NCBI RefSeq assembly: GCF_000718085.1
Contig: NZ_JOEC01000002.1
Coordinates: forward strand, 248,001 to 312,000
Source of the DNA: Mycetocola saprophilus
GTDB taxonomy: Bacteria; Actinomycetota; Actinomycetes; Actinomycetales; Microbacteriaceae
DNA: 64,000 nucleotides
Direction: 5' to 3'
The notes under the pieces were generated by a model. The model ran no database searches. It was not told the DNA's origin and worked only from the letters and a program-made list of their open reading frames with translations. Shown here piece by piece: positions 59,592 through 64,000 of the stretch. Each line of letters opens with the position of its first letter. Position 1 is the first letter of the stretch. The translations under genes were made by a program, and so were the position numbers.

Positions 59592-60269
59592 GTGGCAAAA
59601 CCTTCCTCCGCGAAATCCGGCGTGCTGCGCGCCCCCGAATTCGATCCGGCCCCGCTGGATCACCTGGAATCCGGCCTGGATACCGAGGTCCGTGCCGGCG
59701 AGCGGCTCGATTCGCTGCGCTTTACGGACGTGGACCTCAGCGGCGCACCCCTCGCCGGGCTCGACCTGACCGAGTGCGAGTTCCTGGGCGTGGAGCTTGA
59801 TGGCGCGGATCTGCGTGGATTCCGGGCGATCGATAGCCGCTTCGAACGGGTCAACGCGCCGGTGCTCAAGGTCGCGCGCTCGCAGTTCCGCGAGGTGCGG
59901 ATCGAGGGATCGCGCTTCGGGTCCGCCGAGGCCTACGATGCGGGCTGGGAGGCGGTCCACTTCATCGGCTGCAAGATCGGCTACCTCAACCTACGCTCGG
60001 CGATGATCACCAACATGGCCTTCACCGACTGCACGATCGACGAGCTGGACCTGGGCGGCGCCACCGTGTCCCGGCTGGCCTTCCCCGGAACCCAGGTGCA
60101 CACCCTGGACATCACCGGGGCGCGCCTGGACAACGTCGACCTGCGCGGGCTGGAACCGCGGGTGCTCAACGGGATCGAATCCCTCGCCGGCAGCGTGATG
60201 ACCGAGGCGCAGTTCGCCTGGATCGCGCCGCTCCTGGCCACGCATCTCGGGGTAACCCTCACCGCATAG
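59592..60269 (+). CDS. Pentapeptide-repeat-like protein
   Basis: 225 residues from GTG 59592, 5 bp after the chorismate mutase stop. From about residue 40 on the sequence follows the A(D/N)Lxx-type pentapeptide pattern of a right-handed quadrilateral beta-helix (FTDVDLSGAPLAGLDLTECEFLGVELDGADL in sections, later NLRSAMITNMAFTDCTIDELDLGGATV). Known pentapeptide proteins include Qnr-like gyrase protectors, but most have no known role, and no such function can be assigned here. Cytosolic, no signal peptide. Confidence 0.85.
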   Translation: MAKPSSAKSGVLRAPEFDPAPLDHLESGLDTEVRAGERLDSLRFTDVDLSGAPLAGLDLTECEFLGVELDGADLRGFRAIDSRFERVNAPVLKVARSQFREVRIEGSRFGSAEAYDAGWEAVHFIGCKIGYLNLRSAMITNMAFTDCTIDELDLGGATVSRLAFPGTQVHTLDITGARLDNVDLRGLEPRVLNGIESLAGSVMTEAQFAWIAPLLATHLGVTLTA

Positions 60270-60296
60270 CGCCGTTCCCCGGCCGCCGCCGCTCGA

Positions 60297-61226
60297 CTAC
60301 ATCATCAGGGCGGCGATCAGGCTGAGGGCCGGGACCGCGAGCACCGTGGTGAGGAGCACGGTGTCGCGGGAGGCGACCATCCCCACGTTGTAGCGGCTGG
60401 CGAAGTTGTAGACGTTTTGCGCGGTGGGCAGCGCCGAGATCATCACGGCGGCGGTGAGCTCGGGACCGGAGATCCCCAGCACCAGCACGCCGAAGCCCAG
60501 CGCGAGCGCGGGCATCACCGCGACCTTGATCAGGCTCGCCAGGATGATCTCCCCGGTGTGCTCCCCGGCGGCAAGCGGTTTGGAACCGTGCAGGGACATC
60601 CCGAACGCGATCAGGATCATCGGGATCGCCGCCCCGCCGATGATGTGGAACGGCTCAAACACGGCCTCGGGGACGGGTATTTCGGAGACCGCGACGAGCA
60701 CCCCCAGGGCCGAGGCGATGACCATCGGATTGCGGAAGGGCTGGCTGAGGATTCCGCGCAGGGTCACCCGGCCCGAGGTGCCGAGGTCCAGCACGATCAG
60801 CACGATCGGGTTGAGAATCAGCAGCTGGAACAGCAGGACCGGGACCACCTCGGCGTAGTCCCCAAACACGTAGAGGGCCACCGGGAGCCCGATGTTGTTG
60901 GCGTTCAGCAGCGAGGCCGACAGCGCGCCGAGGGCCTGCTCGGGAACCGTGCGCTTCTTGCCCCGTCGAACGAGTGGTGCCAGGAGGAGGAAGAGTCCGG
61001 CGGCACCGAATGCAGTCATCGCGGCCAGGGGCAGGCGGCTGGAGAACATCGTGGCGATCTCCGCATGCGCGAGCGTGTAGAACAGCAGGGCCGGGGTGGC
61101 CACAAAAAACGCGACCCGGTTGAGGACAAACTGCCCCTGTGGACCGGCGGCACCCGAGCGGGCCAGGAGGTATCCGGCAAGGATGACGACCGCAATGATC
61201 CCGAATCCCGTGAGTACGCCGCCCAT
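60297..61226 (-). CDS. AEC-family (auxin efflux carrier-like) transporter
   Basis: 309 residues, ten hydrophobic helices in two inverted halves, AEC/Mem_trans family. Typical features: LNANNIGLPVALYVFGDYAEVVPVLLFQ (the conserved Asn-Gly-Pro unwound helix) and the second-half SALPTAQNVYNFASRYN. In bacteria members transport organic acids such as malate or malonate. ATG 61226 preferred over GTG 61232. Monocistronic; its 3' end faces the pentapeptide gene. Confidence 0.9.
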   Translation of the reverse strand: MGGVLTGFGIIAVVILAGYLLARSGAAGPQGQFVLNRVAFFVATPALLFYTLAHAEIATMFSSRLPLAAMTAFGAAGLFLLLAPLVRRGKKRTVPEQALGALSASLLNANNIGLPVALYVFGDYAEVVPVLLFQLLILNPIVLIVLDLGTSGRVTLRGILSQPFRNPMVIASALGVLVAVSEIPVPEAVFEPFHIIGGAAIPMILIAFGMSLHGSKPLAAGEHTGEIILASLIKVAVMPALALGFGVLVLGISGPELTAAVMISALPTAQNVYNFASRYNVGMVASRDTVLLTTVLAVPALSLIAALMM

Positions 61227-61300
61227 CCCCACACCCTATCGGGGCGGGCGTGCATGATGGTGCAGCCGCCGCGGGGGTTTGTTCATTCGCCAGACAAAAT

Positions 61301-61391
61301 GGGCCTGGCGAAACAGACCAGCCAAGACGGGCCAGTCAAAGCGGGCCAGGCGAAACGGCTCAGCCGAACGGGCCTGGCGAAACGGGCCCGG
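61301..61391. repeat. 14-bp tandem minisatellite, about 6.5 units
   Basis: Units near GGGCCWGGCGAAAC at 61301, 61315, 61329, 61343, 61357 (13 bp), 61370, and a partial at 61384. Lies in the 223-bp region between the divergent-facing AEC start and the YhgE terminator; no coding role apparent. Confidence 0.85.
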
Positions 61392-61400
61392 TTAAAAACA

Positions 61401-61436
61401 ACGCCGGGTGGTACGGAATCCCGTACCACCCGGCGT
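61401..61436 (-). terminator. Strong terminator of the YhgE/Pip operon
   Basis: Perfect 16-bp stem ACGCCGGGTGGTACGG / CCGTACCACCCGGCGT, loop of four, followed on the minus strand by TTGTTTTT; 13 bp after the stop codon of the minus-strand gene. Confidence 0.92.
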
Positions 61437-61449
61437 CGTTCGGGGTGCG

Positions 61450-63603
61450 CTAGATGCGAGCCTCCACCGGTTCCGGCCGGCGTCGGGCTCGTGCCGCGGC
61501 AAACGTGCTGACCAGCAGCGCGCCCACGGTCCACAGCACCAGCACGGTGATCGAGCCGGCTGGGGAGCCGTCTCCGGTGATCGCCCGCAGGGCATCGCTG
61601 GCGGGTCCGACCGGCATCCAGCCGACGGCCGACTGCAGCAGGGCCGGGGCCGTCGCGATGATGCCGCTGGCCAGGACCACGATTGCGACGATCATCGAGA
61701 TGAACTTCCCCACGCCGCCCAGCAGCGCGCCGAGCGCCTGGTTGGTGGCGGCGAAGGCGACCCCGGCGAGCATCGCGATCGCGGCGAATCCGGCCCAGGG
61801 CCAGAAGTCGATCTTCAGCAGGGGTGCCAGCACCGCGGCGACCAGCAGACCCTGACCGGCTCCGAGCAGGGCCCCCGGCCAGAACGCACGCAGCGCGAGC
61901 AGCGGGGACGGGCGGGTGGAGCCGTGCGCGCCGATCGGCAGCGGACGCAGCACCAGGAAGGTTGCCAGCGCGCCGAGCCACAGGGCGAGCACCGCATAGA
62001 ACGGGGCACCCTGCGCGCCGAGTGCGCCGCCGAGGCTCTCGGTGGCGTTCTCCTTGCCGCCGGTGCGGATCGGATCGGCGACCACGCTGGAGAGCTTCTC
62101 GCGCTGCTGCTTGGAGTAGCTGGGCAGCTGGTCCACCGCGGTCTTGAGGCCGTCGGCGAGCTGCACCGCACCACCCTCGAGCGAGGTGGCACCCTCGGTC
62201 AGCGGGGTGAAGCCCTCGCCGAGCTGCGAGATTCCGGTGCTCAGCTTGGTGGCACCGTCGGCGAGACCGGACGAACCGGTCTGCAGCTTGTGGGTACCCT
62301 CGGCGAGGCCGGCGGCACCCTGGGCGAGGCCCGCGGCACCGGTGTTGAGCTTGCCCGCGCCGTCGGCGAGGCCGGCGGCACCGGTCGCGAGCTGACCGCT
62401 GGCGGTGGCGAGGGCCGCGAGACCATCGAGCGCCGAGGGCTGGCCGGCAGCGGCGGGCTTGGTCAGCCCGTCGAGCAGTCCGTTGACGCCGGCGGCGAGG
62501 CCGGGGTTCTGCGCGGTTCCGTTACCCTTGATGGCGATTTCGGCACCGGCCAGACGCGCGATCGCGCCGGTGGGGTCGGAGGGCCCACCCACCACACCGG
62601 CAAGCTGCTCGCAGAAGGCCTGGCTGGCACCGCTCGTTGCGCACTCGGCGGCAAGCTGACCGAGCTGACCGGCGACCGCGGTGTTCCCGGTCACCAGCTG
62701 ACTGGTCTGGCCCAGGCCCGCGCGCAGCGGGGCCTCACCCTGCTTGATACCCTGCAGGCCGCCGCTCAGCGCGTTCAGCCCGTCGTGGAGCTGACTGGCA
62801 CCACCGGCGAGCTGCTGCGCACCCTGGGCCAGCGGTCCGGTTCCCTGGGCGAGCTGCCCGGCACCCGAGCTCAGCTGGTCGGCACCGGACGCAAGTGCGC
62901 CGACACCAGTGTTGAGCTGCCCGGCACCGTTGGCCAGTGCGCCGGCACCCGTGCCCAGCTGGGTCACGCCCTCGCCCACCTGGCCGAGTCCGCCGCTGAG
63001 CTTGCCCGCGCCGTCGGCGAGCTGGCTGGCCCCATCGGAGGCCTTACCGATCTGCTCGCCGAGGGTGTTGAAGCCCACGTAGATGTTGTCGAGGTAGGTC
63101 TCGGTCAGCTGCTTTCCGCTGAGCGAGGCGGCGGTGTTGGCCACGGTCTGGCTGATCGCGCCGTCCACCAGCTTGGCGGCGTCGCTCGTGGTCACGTCGA
63201 TCACGGCCTCGCGCGGCTTGTCCCCGGAGATTGAGGTCGCGGCGGCGGAGAAGTCCTTGGGGATCGTCACCACGGCCACGTACTCACCCGAGGCGAGTCC
63301 GCTGCGGGCGTCGTCGGCGTCGGTGATGGTCCAGTCATAGTTGGTCTCGGTCTTGCCCGGTGCGGATACCAGGCCCGCGGTCAGCTGACGCCCCAGGGGC
63401 ACCAGCTGGCCGTTCACGGTGACCGGCTTGTCCTCGTTCACGATGGCGGCGCGGACGTTGTGTAGGCGGCTGGAGGGATCCCACAGCGCCCACACCAGGA
63501 TGCCCGCGATCACCAGCGGCACCAGGACCAGCCCGATGATCGAGAGGACGCGGCGACGCGGGGTGCGCCCCGGCCGCTGCAGGAGGTCGGTTAGTGAGCT
63601 CAT
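61450..63603 (-). CDS. YhgE/Pip-family membrane protein
   Basis: 717 residues from ATG 63603, which overlaps the previous stop (ATGA). N-terminal helix about 18-38, extracytoplasmic domain with the YhgE/Pip N-terminal signature (RAAIVNEDKPVTVNGQLVPLGRQL), then a long 300-residue stretch of 7-11-residue Gly/Ala/Leu repeats (LADGAGKL, LAQGAAGL, LSTGISQL), predicted coiled coil, and five to six C-terminal helices like an ABC2 permease. Related proteins are Lactococcus phage receptor Pip and ESX-linked EsaA. Function in this organism unknown; paired with an ATPase-like gene upstream. Confidence 0.9.
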   Translation of the reverse strand: MSSLTDLLQRPGRTPRRRVLSIIGLVLVPLVIAGILVWALWDPSSRLHNVRAAIVNEDKPVTVNGQLVPLGRQLTAGLVSAPGKTETNYDWTITDADDARSGLASGEYVAVVTIPKDFSAAATSISGDKPREAVIDVTTSDAAKLVDGAISQTVANTAASLSGKQLTETYLDNIYVGFNTLGEQIGKASDGASQLADGAGKLSGGLGQVGEGVTQLGTGAGALANGAGQLNTGVGALASGADQLSSGAGQLAQGTGPLAQGAQQLAGGASQLHDGLNALSGGLQGIKQGEAPLRAGLGQTSQLVTGNTAVAGQLGQLAAECATSGASQAFCEQLAGVVGGPSDPTGAIARLAGAEIAIKGNGTAQNPGLAAGVNGLLDGLTKPAAAGQPSALDGLAALATASGQLATGAAGLADGAGKLNTGAAGLAQGAAGLAEGTHKLQTGSSGLADGATKLSTGISQLGEGFTPLTEGATSLEGGAVQLADGLKTAVDQLPSYSKQQREKLSSVVADPIRTGGKENATESLGGALGAQGAPFYAVLALWLGALATFLVLRPLPIGAHGSTRPSPLLALRAFWPGALLGAGQGLLVAAVLAPLLKIDFWPWAGFAAIAMLAGVAFAATNQALGALLGGVGKFISMIVAIVVLASGIIATAPALLQSAVGWMPVGPASDALRAITGDGSPAGSITVLVLWTVGALLVSTFAAARARRRPEPVEARI

Positions 63604-64000
63604 GCGAGCACCTCGGATTTCACGGTCGAGAGGGTCATCGAAACCACCGTCGTCGCGGGGGCGACGCACTCGGCCGCGATGGCCGGGTCGGTGGTTCCCA
63701 GAATCAGGGTGAGCGGCCGGCTTGCGGCCACCCGGGCGCGGGCGGCCTCGAGCCGGTCGCGCAGGCGGGTGCGGGTCAGCGGATCCAGGTGATCCACGCC
63801 GTCGATCGCCAGGATCTCCGGGTTCTCGGCGAGCAGCGCCTCGAAGGCCCGCTCGCTGGTGTGGCTGATATCCACCCAGGCCGCGCGGCGACGTACGGCT
63901 CCGGCATGGGTCGGCAGCACGCGTCCGGTGACCTTAAGGATGCCCTCGGTCACCTCCTGGCGCCCGGTTAGCGTGAGCAGGGTCTGGGACACGGCGGCCG
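63600..64000 (-). CDS. ATPase-like protein upstream of YhgE (5' end outside window)
   Basis: At least 130 codons, open to the right edge; a GTG at 63992 is in frame but need not be the true start. ILAIDGVDHLDPLTRTRLRDRLEAAR followed by PLTLILGTTDP resembles a Walker B and the following strand of an ABC-type ATPase, and the opening GRQEVTEGILKVTGRVLP resembles a cassette's first beta strands. No Walker A or LSGGQ signature is visible in the part seen, so it may be a degenerate ATPase. Coupled to the YhgE/Pip gene. Confidence 0.55.
   Translation of the reverse strand, partial: AAVSQTLLTLTGRQEVTEGILKVTGRVLPTHAGAVRRRAAWVDISHTSERAFEALLAENPEILAIDGVDHLDPLTRTRLRDRLEAARARVAASRPLTLILGTTDPAIAAECVAPATTVVSMTLSTVKSEVLA

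Noticed and set aside
61408..63234. 608-codon plus-strand frame opposite the YhgE/Pip gene
   Set aside because: Gly/Glu/Gln-rich artefact of the repetitive coding in the YhgE coiled-coil region; the minus-strand frame has the proper family signature, start overlap and a terminator.

Overview
The window is a gene-dense, high-GC bacterial chromosome segment (no tRNA, rRNA, CRISPR array, insertion sequence or prophage seen). Gene content points to an actinobacterium, most likely Microbacteriaceae: a DUF3151 gene just ahead of purA, SipW-type signal peptidase with alternate-type signal peptide substrates, an LAxTG-type surface anchor, a DtxR/IdeR iron box, lactococcin-972-type export cassettes, and several promoters whose -10 box sits about 7 bases before the start codon (leaderless transcripts). 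The species cannot be named from the sequence.

Layout. 1-9.9 kb: a truncated DHA2 drug exporter, a MacB-like ABC pair, a secreted protein with two FtsX-like half-permeases and an ATPase, then an OmpR-type response regulator with its histidine kinase. 9.9-13.5 kb: an ABC exporter, a DUF1349 protein and a lower-GC two-gene islet. 13.5-18.3 kb: Nudix, FadR-type regulator plus DctA dicarboxylate carrier with a clear operator, AlkD-like protein, F420-reductase-like protein. 18.4-25.3 kb: a complete siderophore uptake operon (SIP reductase, binding lipoprotein, two permeases, ATPase, esterase) behind a DtxR box, with a divergent AraC regulator. 25.5-29.7 kb: FMN reductase and an OpuC-like compatible-solute importer. 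29.7-33.3 kb: hipBA toxin-antitoxin, a small HTH/DUF3887-like regulator and a CPBP protease, bracketed by two almost identical long palindromes. 33.3-42.7 kb: argG, two tail-to-tail overlapping AraC paralogues, and a 1706-residue DUF11-repeat surface protein with a lipoprotein. 42.7-45.5 kb: a lactococcin-972-type ATPase, 657-residue membrane protein and an unannotated 34-codon peptide gene. 45.7-54.8 kb: DUF3151-purA-sipW, then an operon of four SipW-type substrates and a sortase-type anchored protein, an orphan response regulator and an HPt-like protein lacking its histidine. 55-64 kb: lactonase, acetyltransferase, ABC/FtsX pair, chorismate mutase, pentapeptide-like protein, AEC carrier and a YhgE/Pip membrane protein.

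How it works together. The strongest candidate system is the surface-fibre locus at 47.5-54.8 kb: SipW-type peptidase, two major-subunit-like proteins, two further alternate-signal proteins and a wall-anchored protein, preceded by three tandem dyads with an invariant CCCGAAA centre and by 11-bp-phased CTTGAG repeats that recur next to the orphan regulator. A second theme is two peptide-export cassettes with the same architecture, one with the membrane protein as two separate half-size genes (3.8-7.1 kb) and one fused (42.7-45.5 kb), each headed by a small gene whose product ends in Val-Cys. A third is a likely OmpR-family regulon: 10-11-bp phased CATA repeats sit before both the 7.3 kb regulator and the MacB-like operon.
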